The notes below the pieces were generated by a model. It was not told the DNA's origin. It did not search any database and worked only from the letters and a program-made list of their open reading frames with translations. Positions 7,701 to 15,237 of a stretch of DNA of 30,578 bases are shown piece by piece; the stretch's first letter is position 1; every line of letters begins with the position of its first letter. The stretch lies in contig CAUYUJ010018867.1 in the NCBI GenBank assembly GCA_963575745.1, positions 122,501 through 153,078 of the forward strand. Reading direction: 5' to 3'. The DNA is from Prorocentrum cordatum (Eukaryota > Sar > Dinophyceae > Prorocentrales > Prorocentraceae). The position numbers and the translations under genes were made by a program.

Positions 7701-10181
7701 TCTCCTCGTCCTGTTTCCTTACCTGCTCCTGCTCCTCCTCCTTTGCCTGTGTCTCCCAGTTCTCTTTCCCCTGTCACCCCGTCTTCACCAGAGGAGGCGA
7801 GACCTAAGACGAGGGGGCGCCTCACCCAGCCTGAGGACGTCCCAGCTTGCATTCGAGCTGCGAGGGCCGGGAGCGCCCCTCCTGAGATAAAGAGAGCCAG
7901 GACCGAACCCTCCTCGGGCCCCTACCCTCCTTACCCCGTCGGTGGAACTGCCTCCTCCTCCTCCGGTGTTGGGGGCCCTGGACCTGGACCGGAGACCCGG
8001 GGGCCTGTCAGGACCGGCGACGAGCCGAGGCAGTCTGTCCAGGAGCGTGTTCAGGCCATCGAAGCCCGAGCCAGGTCACGGTCGCCAAATCGCAACAGAG
8101 GAGCCGAGGGAACAGTCGAGGCAGAGGCCACCAGCGAGTTTTTCGTGGTCCCGGGGCCGATTGACGGGCTCTCCGTCGTCCCTGGGAATGTCGAGGGGTT
8201 TGTCGGGGCCGTGGGCGAAAGCATTCAGGACGGGGGCACCTTTGCGGCTAGCCGCGGGGGAGAAGTGACCCTCAAGAGGCTCACCCCTCAGGAGCGTCAG
8301 AAGTTTCAGGCTTCGGACAGCAAAGAATGGAAAGCCATGCTGCAATCCGGGGGTGTCCGGGTCATCCCTCCGAATCAGGCGGCGAAGATCCGGCAACGTT
8401 GTCCGGACAGGATCATATCCAGCCGAATGGTGCGCCGATGGAAGCCAGTTGAGGGAACTCTTGTGGAACCCGAAGCGAAGTCCAGGTGGTGCGTGCACGG
8501 TCATAAGGATCCCGACTCTGGCTCCCTCGCCGTATATGCGCCCACCCCCCAGACCTCGTCTATTATGATGTTCATTCAGGTACTGGTCAATTTCAGGATG
8601 CTCGGAGACATCGCGGATGTCAAGAACGCTTTCACCCAGTCAGATCCGATGACGCGGTCCCAGGGCCAAATATATGTTGAACCTTGCGAGGGTATCGACG
8701 TTGAGCCTGGATCCCTTATCCTATTGCTGGTGAACGTTTACGGGCTGGACGATGCTCCAGTAGCGTGGCGTCGCACTGTGGTTGGCCATCTGGAAAAGCA
8801 TGGGTTCGAAAGAAGTTTGTTGGAGCCCTGCTGGTGGCTGAAGTATCGAGCAGATGGGGCCATCCAGAACATGATGTTGCTGGAAGTCGACGATTTCTTT
8901 ATCGGGAGTGCGGATGCGGATGCCCGAGCGTGGATTCGCGGTATCCTAGAGGACCGTTTCCGTTTCGGGAAGTATCGAGACTGTCAGGCCGGCTCAGTGG
9001 ATTTTGCGGGTAGGCGTGTTTCCTTCTTTCCCGGTAAGGCCGTTATCGACCAGGAAAAGTACATCCTGGAAGAAATCCGTCCTCTGACCCTGGCCCGGGG
9101 CCGCTTGTCTGTCAAGAATTCTCCTCTCGAGCCGTCCGAGTTCAAAGCTTTGCGTTCTCTGGTCTACAAGTTTAATTGGGTCGGCCGAGAGTCACGGCCA
9201 GAAGCGGCCGGAGTAGCAAGTATTTTGGCCAGTCGTTTGCGGGCTCCGACGGTGTCGGACGTGTCTTGTGCCAACAAGTTGGTGAAGCACCTGAGGGCAA
9301 CAGCCTCTCGAGGTTTGACGATCTGGCAGCTAGACCCTGAGCGTATGTCTTTCATATCGTTTTCCGATGCCGGCGGTGTTGGTTCGGTAGAGTCTCTCCA
9401 GGATGACAACGGCCTCCCAGCCGATCCCACCCAGGGAGCCTGGATGGTGTTGGCTGCCGACAAGTCTGTTCTCGATAATCAGGTGGTAAGAGCGTCCGTG
9501 CTCGGTTGGCGTAGCAGTAAGCTACGGCGTAAGGTGCCTTCGACGCTAGCCGGGGAGACTCAAGCTCTCTCGGCCGCCGTGGCGGAAGTCGAGTTTCTTC
9601 AAGTGTTGTACCGTGATGTTGTGTTCAGGGACGTTGATCTGCCTGATTGTGTGCGGGCCTCGGGGCCCTTCACTACGGTTTTAAGACGCGATTGTAGTTT
9701 GGGTTCCCGGGAACAACAGGTCCACGTGGTGGACGCCAAGTCAATCTATGATACCTTCCAGAAGGAAGGCAACGCTTCGGCCCGTGATAGGCGTACTGCT
9801 CTAGACCTCGCCATCATTTGCGAGTCCTTGGAGCGAGCCAGAGGTAAGATACGGTGGATACCCCATGGCCGTATGCCTGTGGACGCTTTAACCAAGGACG
9901 ACGTGACTAAGTGTAATGCCGCGCTGTTTGATTTGATGACCAACGGCAAGCTCAGTCTGGTGGACGAGGCCCAAGAGGTCAGCCGCCGGAAGGACATGCC
10001 CGAGCGCAAAGACCGCTCTCAGTCGGCCTCCAGAAGAATGCTGTCAGAGCCCGCCTGGATAGCATGGCTCGACTACCTGGACCAGAGGGCTCCTCCTGGC
10101 CTGGTTGGTGGTGGTAGTGTCCTCCCGTCCTCCTCCTCTCTCCCTCCGCCTTTATCATCCTCCGAATCTGTTTTCCAATGA
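1701..10181 (+). CDS. pol: Copia Pol polyprotein
   Basis: The frame is open for 8.4 kb; the first codon is GTG, so it is probably entered by splicing near 1757. Domains in order: acidic region; CCHC knuckle CKLCHEKGHWGREC (2172-2213); retropepsin-like site DPGAG (2421); a hydrophobic segment VVLIVAVVVCLFIV (about 3070-3125); methyltransferase-like domain (5290-5930); GAG-pre-integrase with HCNMGHP and CSEC (6150-6290); integrase with Asp at 6363, Asp at 6537 and Glu at 6642; chromodomain-like tail; reverse transcriptase (8270-9100) with DIADVKNAF and LLEVDDFF; RNase H (9350-9900) with FSDAGG, AGETQALS, VVDAKS. From about 3385 to 4938 this frame reads as low-complexity Arg/Gly/Ser/Gln and is probably not coding; the +1 frame is. 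No break is seen in the catalytic domains. Confidence 0.88.
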   Translation: MLFSPPPPLLTSVGVKVIRSEDANYQVVEDEEDDYDEGADESDELEEEDVAALLAEIDDMDIEEDDAELVLAELTNNRSWKQNKDLKRAARRDREYFGSRGRGSGRTSHPSRPAGRGGGRQRRERDERGGGAGGAGHRPPQGRRRFLTQEQLMKVTKCKLCHEKGHWGRECPNVGSTKKDAVKREVSVKKTPIRKASSYMFDGVAFGSNDMWAAPAWRGIEEEITSGSIFLAASSTQGLVDPGAGTDLVGVEALNRESEALATHGLRYVEIPAEHRTHLRGAHGVGGQAKVVSAILFPLCLGGVFGIIDTTVLGEAVPHILSVNLLDFLESVIDLPRNRLRSGTLRTTVAMTRLGSGHRMVEIVRSLEEPPTVPASALQRYPFLTEGSFTLGNEKPPKMLADGTVTQYIPHLIISILRFRAKSRRAGSGSSRAGSRPRGFSSRTPSRDPRESPYLGYSVVLIVAVVVCLFIVCWAQRARLEQVTGSGSLGHTKVLDNSNEGRDRALEPIGKGALDLIGSRGPRALVYVLSVASFGSSLCSWLSRHRQLSRRSQHPAGIVRRNDEVHNDFHAYPEGDPLSAGSSPVPRVHHSAARRRQQQRRRQRRSRRRCQGGAEPGGRDAGGGAGGGHYDAERTAFPSWSAQPAARPADDLGPGDGGRRTRWSARPRSGRLPDGRDAHPDDGVPAVPASGAPSAVGPSAGAESSSSLQRSDSSIADAMDGRSPGAVSRSTEGEVGTTAGPRRDAERRCLGSSAGDPPRPRRGSGIDAAGHEPERRRRNDNCSSSCSSDFGGSSSSSHPSPAGGGTAEAEIDPSQAAPAQAGEQLQPLAGHIVRQSVRLGHEVQVLRLQAHMGATRQRWRAGRRAGSEAGVRSRGGQTSGGCCRADGPDHAGEPCVSDRDGSTADGQRLERLPQRTTVAAAPDPRGDSIPRKGARGGRADCTICQSSTVSDQQSAGGGPAADPSSAHSAPSYPGGTGADGGVPRLPDGADEHPVAVGRQHRAVNGSDGADDRGDWDGGDGARAGGQRCRSEPRASVAGTGQLTGGCFLAGARGHPAGLDHGNDNALGDSLRERQGRRDVASSLDATPRSSVAGPSRGASGQQQQSSKCSRLDCACAAVSDRGSPESPSTAHSPTYPPSVQRLLVGPEWLDGDWMNDDHEVACGSQVRKALGEAAARATGALPGTFPVDASVTPGRSKVAFMEVFSPPRIAPAVKKIGAPVGEEASWDLKVGWDAAQRTEVDRLWETIRTDRPEMIWLCSECRAFSAINRLNRDRMDPEDWRSLVRDGLRDLFLCMRIADYQVRHGRFFAFEHPLYASSWGTHVVKCVWDLPGVRRIRLDMCQFGMRVDDRGLNKKPTGILSNRPEVLRLLDGHLCTGEHKHAVLEGGSVTTKAACYPPLFVRTVARAVAEHWSGASRARQSSWAELAEGVSGGAAEAGEAIGGEGEPEGSDESDDEPETRPPTQNRTRGDVSGKPDPQPTEDEKRLIYKLHCNMGHPDNRKFLRVLRAGGTKQHLVRWVRQHFVCSECAERSQSGAHRRVALPRTFRFNHIVGVDLFYLDFQGTTYPYLNIVDHGSNLQVVTRVEAATSAAVWSEFLRSWVRPLGAPHLIISDGGSEFGARFARGLEQWGVCHHVCDADSPWQNGRVERHGGWVKDRVRIELESGTSLPSSLQELDDLVFELVAHKNRFWHRGGFSPLQLVFGENPRLPHELLSDDRRALPGWQDVVSPSSEQDEAGAEFARAHAIRAAARRLAMEATARDKLSRAARARTPGTKRFTPGQWIFVWRHFTRISSRADALGRRRAGWTGPGVVVLAEGGTVWVAVRARLWKCSAEQVRLVSPEEEYGLQLAEDPRWQELLRSAQARRVTAVDVQREGPPPESAWDEAAQAELDSEPRVPGAGPIPAEEQGPENRPSPPSVGGTLGLPRRPPRGSLSRAGSVVAQPGSDRTGLPSISELAPSDGGESATPSLSRQLSRGVSSGSAEVESGGQESPELLPPPSSPRPVSLPAPAPPPLPVSPSSLSPVTPSSPEEARPKTRGRLTQPEDVPACIRAARAGSAPPEIKRARTEPSSGPYPPYPVGGTASSSSGVGGPGPGPETRGPVRTGDEPRQSVQERVQAIEARARSRSPNRNRGAEGTVEAEATSEFFVVPGPIDGLSVVPGNVEGFVGAVGESIQDGGTFAASRGGEVTLKRLTPQERQKFQASDSKEWKAMLQSGGVRVIPPNQAAKIRQRCPDRIISSRMVRRWKPVEGTLVEPEAKSRWCVHGHKDPDSGSLAVYAPTPQTSSIMMFIQVLVNFRMLGDIADVKNAFTQSDPMTRSQGQIYVEPCEGIDVEPGSLILLLVNVYGLDDAPVAWRRTVVGHLEKHGFERSLLEPCWWLKYRADGAIQNMMLLEVDDFFIGSADADARAWIRGILEDRFRFGKYRDCQAGSVDFAGRRVSFFPGKAVIDQEKYILEEIRPLTLARGRLSVKNSPLEPSEFKALRSLVYKFNWVGRESRPEAAGVASILASRLRAPTVSDVSCANKLVKHLRATASRGLTIWQLDPERMSFISFSDAGGVGSVESLQDDNGLPADPTQGAWMVLAADKSVLDNQVVRASVLGWRSSKLRRKVPSTLAGETQALSAAVAEVEFLQVLYRDVVFRDVDLPDCVRASGPFTTVLRRDCSLGSREQQVHVVDAKSIYDTFQKEGNASARDRRTALDLAIICESLERARGKIRWIPHGRMPVDALTKDDVTKCNAALFDLMTNGKLSLVDEAQEVSRRKDMPERKDRSQSASRRMLSEPAWIAWLDYLDQRAPPGLVGGGSVLPSSSSLPPPLSSSESVFQ
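3385..4938 (+). CDS. 517-aa ORF nested inside pol in another frame
   Basis: It starts at ATG 3385 and ends at TAG 4936-4938. The first ~21 residues (MMKFITISMLILRGILSVQG) look like a signal peptide. The middle is Pro/Ala-rich. A zinc-ribbon-like motif, C-x-H-x15-C-x2-C, lies at 4174-4239. The C-terminal third is amphipathic and predicted coiled coil (SLGKVQEVVEQIAQYAS, LEEGLQQIHQALIRL), followed by an acidic end (YESDKDDEM). This composition is more protein-like than the overlapping Pol frame, so this is likely the real product here: a separate protein, or a Pol segment reached by splicing. One frame-consistent exit is GT 4870 to AG 5120. No function is assigned. Confidence 0.6.
   Translation: MMKFITISMLILRGILSVQGAPQFRGSTTQPPGGGNSRGDGSDGRGDAARAVLSQAVETPVEALAEATTTPSGPPSHPGVPNQLPAQLMTWAQAMAAAGPDGVPDRGVAGYLMDGTPILTMEYQQYLLQAPPPPSDPPPGPNPAAASSAQTAASPMPWMAGVQGQFPGPPKARSARLLGHGGTPSAGASGAAPGIHHGRDEDQASMQLVTNQSDDGEMTTAAAAAAPISAAAAAAAIPARRVAAPLKPRSIPVKPPPPKLVNNCNHSQATSYGNQYGSGTKCKFCGYKLTWVPRGSGGEQDGGPAARPESAAEAARRAAAAAERTVQIMQENPVFQTGTAALQTANDLNGYLNALQWQLHQIPEGIRSLGKVQEVVEQIAQYASQAQFQTSSQLEEGLQQIHQALIRLRRTLEALEPMGESLDYLTEQMSTLSLSVGNIEQSMGQMAQMIVEIGTAVMGLVQVANAVGANQELPLQEPDSSQAGASSPEPEGTPQVSTTAMTTPWEILYESDKDDEM
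5290..5930 (+). other. C5-methyltransferase-like domain in Pol
   Basis: Within the Pol frame, FMEVFSPPRIAP resembles motif I of cytosine-C5 methyltransferases, IWLCSECRAFS (5463-5492) sits where the catalytic PPCQ-FS motif would be, FAFEHPLYASSW (about 5625) where the ENV motif would be, followed by KKPTGILSN. The catalytic Pro-Cys is replaced (LCSEC keeps a Cys but not the Pro before it). The fold is inferred from motif order only; it may be inactive or unrelated. Confidence 0.45.
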
Positions 10182-10326
10182 TCTGCTCTCTAGTTCTGCC
10201 TCTCTCTCTATCTTTCTGCTGCTGCGCACGTTTAACATTTGCAGGTCGTTTTGACACTGCCAGGCAGTGGCCACGGACCGGTGAATTGAGTTTTGGGACA
10301 GCTAAACCTAGAGAAAGTTGGACCCA
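10182..10326 (+). other. Copia 3' untranslated stretch with weak polypurine tract
   Basis: Between the Pol stop and the 3' LTR lies a short noncoding stretch. The only purine-rich run next to the LTR is GAGAAAGTTGG at 10311-10321, a weak candidate for the plus-strand primer; five bases separate it from the LTR. Confidence 0.4.
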
Positions 10327-10469
10327 TGTTCCAGGGGTCCATAATCTCACGTATAGGTTTAGCTTTTGGTGTTTCACTCTGGGGACCGATGGACAGAGAT
10401 CCATCTTGTACGTGTCCGTGCCACATGTGGCTCAAGGGAAAACATTATGTCCCCTCTCCTGCTGCCACA
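10327..10469 (+). repeat. 3' LTR, 143 bp
   Basis: Identical to the 5' LTR over its full length. It is followed by CTTG, which also precedes the 5' LTR. The spliced-leader-like stretch is repeated at 10415-10436. Confidence 0.93.
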
Positions 10470-10529
10470 CTTGGTGTTCAGAGATTATTGCGTTGCCGCT
10501 CGCTCTCGGCACAGCATACAGCACGAGAT

Positions 10530-11005
10530 GTCGATGTGCCTGACGATTTGCATGTGCAGTTGCTTATCGATGTGCATGTCGATGTGCTTGTCGATTTGCA
10601 GTTCGATTTGCATCTCGATTTGCATCTCACTATCGGTCTCACTACCGATCCCACAATCGGTCTCACTATCTCGCTCGATCGATCTCACTATCGGTCTCAC
10701 TCGATCGATTTCACTGTCGATCTCACTCTCGATCTCGTTTTCGATCCCAATATCGAACCGATATCACTTCATCGATATCACTATAGTTCTAATATCGATA
10801 TCACTCCATCGATCTCACTATCGATCTCACTATCGATCTCACTCGATCGATCTCACTATCGATCTTACTCAATCGATCTCACCATAGATCCCACTATCGA
10901 TCCTGCAGTCGATCTCACCATCGGTCTCACTCGATTGGTCTCACTATCGATCTCACTATCGATTTCACAATCGATCTCAAATCGATCTCACTATCGGTCT
11001 CATGA
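10530..11005 (+). repeat. 12-bp satellite array
   Basis: Degenerate 12-bp units run through the stretch, first like GATGTGCATGTC and GATTTGCATCTC, then like GATCTCACTATC, with many CGATCG and GATC sites. Several frames stay open across it because 12 is a multiple of three, which gives false ORFs made of Ser, Ile and Leu. It starts about 60 bp after the copia insertion. Confidence 0.85.
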
Positions 11006-11009
11006 TCGT

Positions 11010-11250
11010 TTTCGCACCAGTGGGACACCGGGACACCAGCGGGACACCGGCGGGACACCTGCGGGACACCGCGCGGCCCCGTTTGCCGGTCGGGAAACAT
11101 TTGGTCCGGCCGCGCCTCAGCCACAGGAGACTTACCGGGACACCGGCGGGACACGGGCGGGACACCGGCGGGACACCGCGCGGCCCCGTTTGCCGGGGGG
11201 GAATCGTTTGGTCCGGCCGCGCCTCAGCCACAGGAGACTTTCCTCTCGCC
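11010..11250 (+). repeat. GGGACACC repeats and a 107-bp tandem duplication
   Basis: Short GGGACACCGGC units (11-12 bp) alternate with a longer block starting GCGCGGCCCCGTTTGCCGG, present at 11071 and again at 11178. The second copy differs by a few bases. The block is noncoding by composition. Confidence 0.8.
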
Positions 11251-11394
11251 CGCCCGCGCAGCTTCGCCTCGCCCGCACGCACGGCACGCACGAACACGAA
11301 ACCCCGGTGGGGGGCTCTCCGTCCCACTTCGATCTTACCCCCGAACCTCCGACTCAGTGGGGAGCGCCAGGGGGGCAGCACGCATGCACAAGGC

Positions 11395-12214
11395 AACTCT
11401 GCTCGACCTCGACTGCTGGCCGCGCTGCTGCAAGGTCAGCCTGGACGTGAGCAATTCGCCCACAACGAGTTCGACCCGGAGGCCGCGGCGACAGCGGTGT
11501 CCACCTTGGTCCCGGACCTGCTGCCTTGGGCGAGTCTGGGCCTGTGCACGGCTGCCACACACGTGCACGTTGCGCGCGACGGCACGCGGACCCGACTCCC
11601 GAAGGAACGCGGTGGGGACCAGGGAGACGCCCTCACCAACCAGGTGTTCCCTCTGTGCTACCACAGCGTGGCTAGCGAGGTGGAGCAGGCAGCAACCACC
11701 GCGGCGGAACCGGCGAGGGGGTACTGCTACCAAGATGACCTCGACGTCATGTGTGACCCCTCCAGAGCCCCCGCCGCCGAGGAAGCCTTCGCGCGCACCT
11801 TCGCCGCGATAGGCCTCCGCGGCAACCCGGCCAAGACCAGCTGAGCCCAGGCTGGGAGGTCGACGTGGCGGCGTTCCCTGGGCGGCGCGAGCTGGAACCC
11901 TGGGCCTTGGTACTCCGCCACGGCGCGCTGCCGACGGTCCCAGCGATCGACCCCCGCCGCTGCGCCGGCGGAAGGGAGCCTCCTCGCCGAGGGCAGCCCC
12001 GAGGTGTCGGCGCTGCAGACAGCCCGCGGGAGGCTGTACCAGAGGCTGCGCACTCTCTGCGCGGCGGGCCTGGAAGCACGTGGCGCTCACACTCCTGCGC
12101 ACGCGGACGGGCTTTGACTACACGTTCCTGGCGCGCACCTGCGGCATCCCGACTGGGGAGGTGCGGGCTCTGGACGGGGCGCTGGCCACGGAGTACGCGC
12201 AAGCCCTGCTCTGA
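11395..12214 (+). pseudogene. Non-LTR (LINE-type) reverse transcriptase relic
   Basis: In one frame (to a TGA at 11842-11844) the sequence reads RGGDQGDALTNQVFPLCYH, then GYCYQDDLDVM with the DD pair at 11734-11739, then FAAIGLRGNPAKT. These match the G-x-x-QGD, polymerase-palm DD and GL-x-N-x-x-KT motifs of non-LTR reverse transcriptases. After the stop, similarity continues in a different frame, with VALTLLRTRTGFDYTFLART ending at a TGA at 12212-12214. Loss of frame, lack of the finger region, endonuclease and a start mark it as a dead fragment. The usual YADD/FADD is YQDD here. Confidence 0.7.
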
Positions 12215-12782
12215 TGAACGCGAAGCAGTAAGTATTTATAAATGGTTATGGTGATGCTATGTTAGAACTCATGAGGAGGATTTAGGATAGGTCGGGATGC
12301 TACTTAGGATTGTTTAGGGTGGCCTTTAGCTTTAGTGACGATTATGTCCACTATTTCGTCCTATAGGGGCTATAGGCTCCTATCATCAGCGATAGTTGCG
12401 AAGCCCAAGACTGTCTATTGTTCTGATTTCACCATTTTTCAACTTTTTTTTCATTATGTTTCGCTATGTTCAACTATTTGTTGCTCTTTTGCAGTATTTT
12501 CCACTATTTTCATTTCTTTTCACTATTTCTCATTTGGTTTTCACTATATTCAGTAATTTCCTACTATGTTTTAGCATTTGCTCATTATTTCCTATTATTA
12601 TTCTGTTCAAAACAAAGACGTTCGCCGCCGACAAAACTTTGCTTCCAAGAGAGAGGAGGAGTTGCTCGTCCACCTGCAGTTCTGATCATGCAGCGAGGCG
12701 CCCGCGGGGGGGGATCCCTCTCTTCATCCGCTCGCTATCTGCAACACCTCCTCCTCATATCCTCATGTGCCTCCTCACTTTC
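12215..12782. other. AT-rich intergenic DNA, no gene seen
   Basis: The stretch 12420-12610 is AT-rich with loosely repeated (T)TTCACTATTT-like words of about 10-20 bp. From 12610 it turns GC-mixed. ORFs crossing it are made of Phe, Ile and Ser and have no recognisable domain. No RNA gene was seen. Confidence 0.6.
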
Positions 12783-13000
12783 TACAGCGGCAAGACCGCT
12801 TGGCACATCATATTTCTATTAGTTTCTGCTCTCCCCTCCCCTTTTTGCGGCCAGACCGCTTGCCATAACATATTATCATTACTTCTGCTACCCCCTCCCC
12901 TTCTACAGCGGCCAGACCGCTTGGCATATCATATTATTAATAGTCCTGCTCTCCCTTTCCCCATTCTACAGCGACCAGACCGCTTCGCATATTATCTTAT
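12783..13000 (+). repeat. About 61-bp tandem repeats with a palindromic core
   Basis: Four units start near 12786, 12846, 12907 and 12970. Each carries a core like AGCGGCCAGACCGCTTGGCA followed by an AT-rich part and a C/T-rich tail (CTGCTCTCCCCTCCCC). The core forms a 5-bp stem AGCGG/CCGCT with a 5-base loop. Later units lose parts of the tail. Confidence 0.85.
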
Positions 13001-13040
13001 TCCTTCGTGCGCAAAATCTGAAGGACGATGGCAACGCGCA

Positions 13041-13200
13041 AAGCGGTTTGACCTCTTCGCCCGTGCGTAGCATCCTTGTGCGTAACATCGGCTTGCGGCC
13101 TGCCCGTTTGTTGCTTGCATGGAGGGGGATGAAGAGGAGGAGAAGGAGGAGGAGCAGCAGGAACAGGAGCGGCCCCTCGTATCAGCGGTCTGACCGCTTT
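13041..13200. repeat. Two dispersed copies of the AGCGG/CCGCT palindrome
   Basis: A partial, inverted core (AAGCGGTTTGACCTCTT) lies at 13041-13057 and a full core (AGCGGTCTGACCGCTTTGCA) at 13184-13203. They lie outside the tandem block, so the core is dispersed as well as tandem. Confidence 0.6.
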
Positions 13201-13352
13201 GCAATCTCTTTCGACGCTTTGCGCCGCACCAACACGCAGCCGCGACGACGGTTCGAGCGCGGCCAGTCGCCGCGGCGACGGCGGCGCGCGCGGGATGGAC
13301 TCCGCAAACATCCTGCGGCGCATCGGCGCAGTCGGTTCAATCCTGGAGTAGA

Positions 13353-14699
13353 CCGTCGACCAGCTGCAGCTCGCCGCGGTGTCGCGCTCGCAGTCGGGAC
13401 AGCTCATTCGGGGGCTCAAGAAGGCGAGGTTGCCCCCAGAGGAGCTTCAGCCGATTCTGGGTGCGATCGCGGAGTCACGCTTTCTCGAATGCGATAAGGC
13501 GAGCATCAACACCGCCATTTCGCAGCTGGTTTCTGCCGATGGCGATCATTGCACGGCCATCGCGAACTACCAGGAGTGGGAGACGCTCCACGGGTTCCTG
13601 CCCCAGCCATTGTGGGGTTCCCTGCCGTCAGGACATCATAACATACTGTTCGACTTTCTGATTGACCTGGGGCTGCGCAAAGCTCCGGAGCCGACGCGGC
13701 ACGTGATGGCCTGCAGGGGTAGCATCGATGATGCCATCGCTGTTGCCAACGCAGCAGCAGATACAGGGAGTGCTGCATCAGGTGCTCCAGCAAACGATCG
13801 CTGGGCAGCCGAGCGGGGCACCGCCAAACCCGAACCTTTTCTCAGCGCTTGCGCTCTGGCATCCGAGTGGGGCACCGCCAACCTCGAGCTCGCTCCAAGA
13901 TGCCGTGGCGGCGATTGCTGCACCACCAGCGCCTACCCCAGCACTTGTTGCGCCACCAGCGCTGTCACTTCCGCAGTCGCAGCCACGCGCAGAGCCAAGT
14001 GCAGCACCAGCACCGTGCGCAGCAGCAGCAGCAGCACTCGCGCCAGCAGCAGCGTGCGCAGCAGCACCAGCAGCAGGCGTGCCAGCAGCGCCAGCAGCGC
14101 GCGCAGCAGCACCAGCAGCAGCACTCGCGCCAGCAGCAGGCGCGCCACCAGCAGCGGCAGCTGAAGCACCGCCTGCAGACGGGCAAGCAGCAGCTGAGGC
14201 ACCGCCCACAGTTGACGCCGCGACGGGCTCCAAGCCGAAGTTGTCCGTAGCTGAAGCGGCCGACAGAATTACTAAGGCCTACGACGCCCAGAAGAGGGGG
14301 CGGAAAAGGGCCAAGACAGAATATGAAGCCAAGAGCCAAGATTACCAAACGGCTGCACCCCCGAAGACGACACAAACCGCCAAGAAGAAGCCTGCAGCCG
14401 CTGGTCCGACGAGCCCAACCAAGAAGCCTGCGGACACCGCCGTGAAGTTGCCGCGCTTGTACGAAGAGTCCACGCGATGCAATTTCCTGATCCGCTTTAT
14501 GGATGTTGCGGACACGCAGGGTTCCATGAGCTCCCCCTGCGCCATGAAAACGAAGCAGGCCAACATGAAGGAGGCCCGCGGGGGGGAGCGGGGGGGGGTG
14601 GGGGCTTCGCGGAGGAGGTGGAGAAGCAGCAGGAAAAGGAAGAGAAGGCGGGGGAATTCGCGGCAGGAGGAGGAGGAACCGCACGTATATAGGGGGTAG
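13353..14699 (+). pseudogene. Frameshifted Ala/Pro-rich gene of unknown function
   Basis: One frame (13353-about 13720) encodes a globular helical segment (LPPEELQPILGAIAESRF, LPQPLWGSLPSGHHNILF, LIDLGLRKAPEPT). Coding then appears to continue in the next frame from about 13720 (MMPSLLPTQQQIQGVLHQVL) to 14699 through an Ala/Pro-rich low-complexity stretch, then a Lys-rich, nuclear-protein-like part (ITKAYDAQKRGRKRAK). The switch lies close to the run TGCAGGGGT at 13712-13720 and fits one extra base. No ATG opens the first part: the frame begins after a TAG, with GTG at 13379. It may be a pseudogene, a sequencing error or a gene with a short intron. I do not recognise the family. Confidence 0.45.
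13990..14180 (+). repeat. CAG/GCA-rich triplet repeats
   Basis: CAGCAGCAG-type triplets with CGC and CAC interruptions fill this block. It reads as poly-Ala/Pro in the favoured frame, poly-Gln in a second and poly-Ser in a third. It explains several long shadow ORFs on both strands. Confidence 0.8.
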
Positions 14700-14950
14700 G
14701 AGAGGATCGCAGGGGAGAGTAGGGGAGCGCGTGGGATAGCATTGATATTTACTCCGGAACCTCCACGCCGTCAAGGTCTGCAAGGACGCGTGCAAGAAGA
14801 GCAACGTGCACGTCCCCCATGGCCACGAATTCCTCTCGAATGAAAAGTGAGCTTTGCGTCGGAGCTGGAACTCTTTCCGCGGCGATTGCATGTCCGCAGT
14901 CCTGGCGTCATACAAACATCTAAGCTTGCATCATCTCGTGCCTCTGACGT
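14700..14950. other. Intergenic DNA, nothing recognised
   Basis: No gene, RNA or clear repeat is seen between the Ala/Pro-rich remnant and the next group of palindromic repeats. Confidence 0.5.
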
Positions 14951-14954
14951 TTGC

Positions 14955-15120
14955 TACAGCGTCCTGGCCGCTTTGCCGAATGCGCATGTCTGGTTTGCGC
15001 AATGGGTTTGTCAAACTTGCCGGTTATAACGGGCCGACCGCTTTTGTCGCCTGCTATGTGTCAACCTTGCATATTACAGCGGCCCGCCGCTTTTGCTTGC
15101 TTCAGCGACCTGGCCGCTTG
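14955..15120 (+). repeat. Second cluster of AGCGG/CCGCT palindromic cores
   Basis: Four cores are visible: AGCGTCCTGGCCGCTT (14958-14973), AACGGGCCGACCGCTTTT (15029-15046), AGCGGCCCGCCGCTT (15078-15092) and AGCGACCTGGCCGCTT (15104-15119). The right arm CCGCTT is nearly constant, while the left arm and loop vary. The cluster lies about 2 kb from the tandem block at 12.8 kb. Confidence 0.65.
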
Positions 15121-15237
15121 CGCGGCCGCCCACGCCGCGCCCTGCGCGGCGCCGTGGACTCAACCTGGAGAACGTGGGCCCGCTGTCTTTCTTGCGTGGT
15201 GAGGACAGCTCCAATAGCTTTCTGCCCTAGCACAGTG

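Larger units (their letters stand above)
31..10469 (+). mobile_element. Complete Ty1/copia LTR retrotransposon, about 10.4 kb
   Basis: Two 143-bp direct repeats (31-173 and 10327-10469) are identical base for base, start with TG and end with CA. CTTG lies immediately outside both (27-30 and 10470-10473), a 4-bp target duplication. A tRNA-type primer-binding site follows the 5' LTR. Internal order is Gag, zinc knuckle, protease, integrase, reverse transcriptase, RNase H; integrase before RT defines Ty1/copia. The element is about twice the usual copia length because of a long insert between protease and integrase (about 2.9-6.1 kb). Identical LTRs suggest recent insertion. Gag is interrupted by an A-rich insert, so autonomy depends on splicing or recoding. 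Confidence 0.93.

Noticed and set aside
10293-11450. 385-aa open frame from the 3' LTR into the satellite and GGGACACC repeats
   Set aside because: It joins LTR, satellite and repeat DNA; Ser/Ile/Leu and Arg/Gly/Thr composition follows the repeat units.
13849-14250. Poly-Gln frame over the CAG-rich block
   Set aside because: The neighbouring Ala/Pro frame continues into a sensible Lys-rich protein part; the Gln frame ends soon after the repeat.
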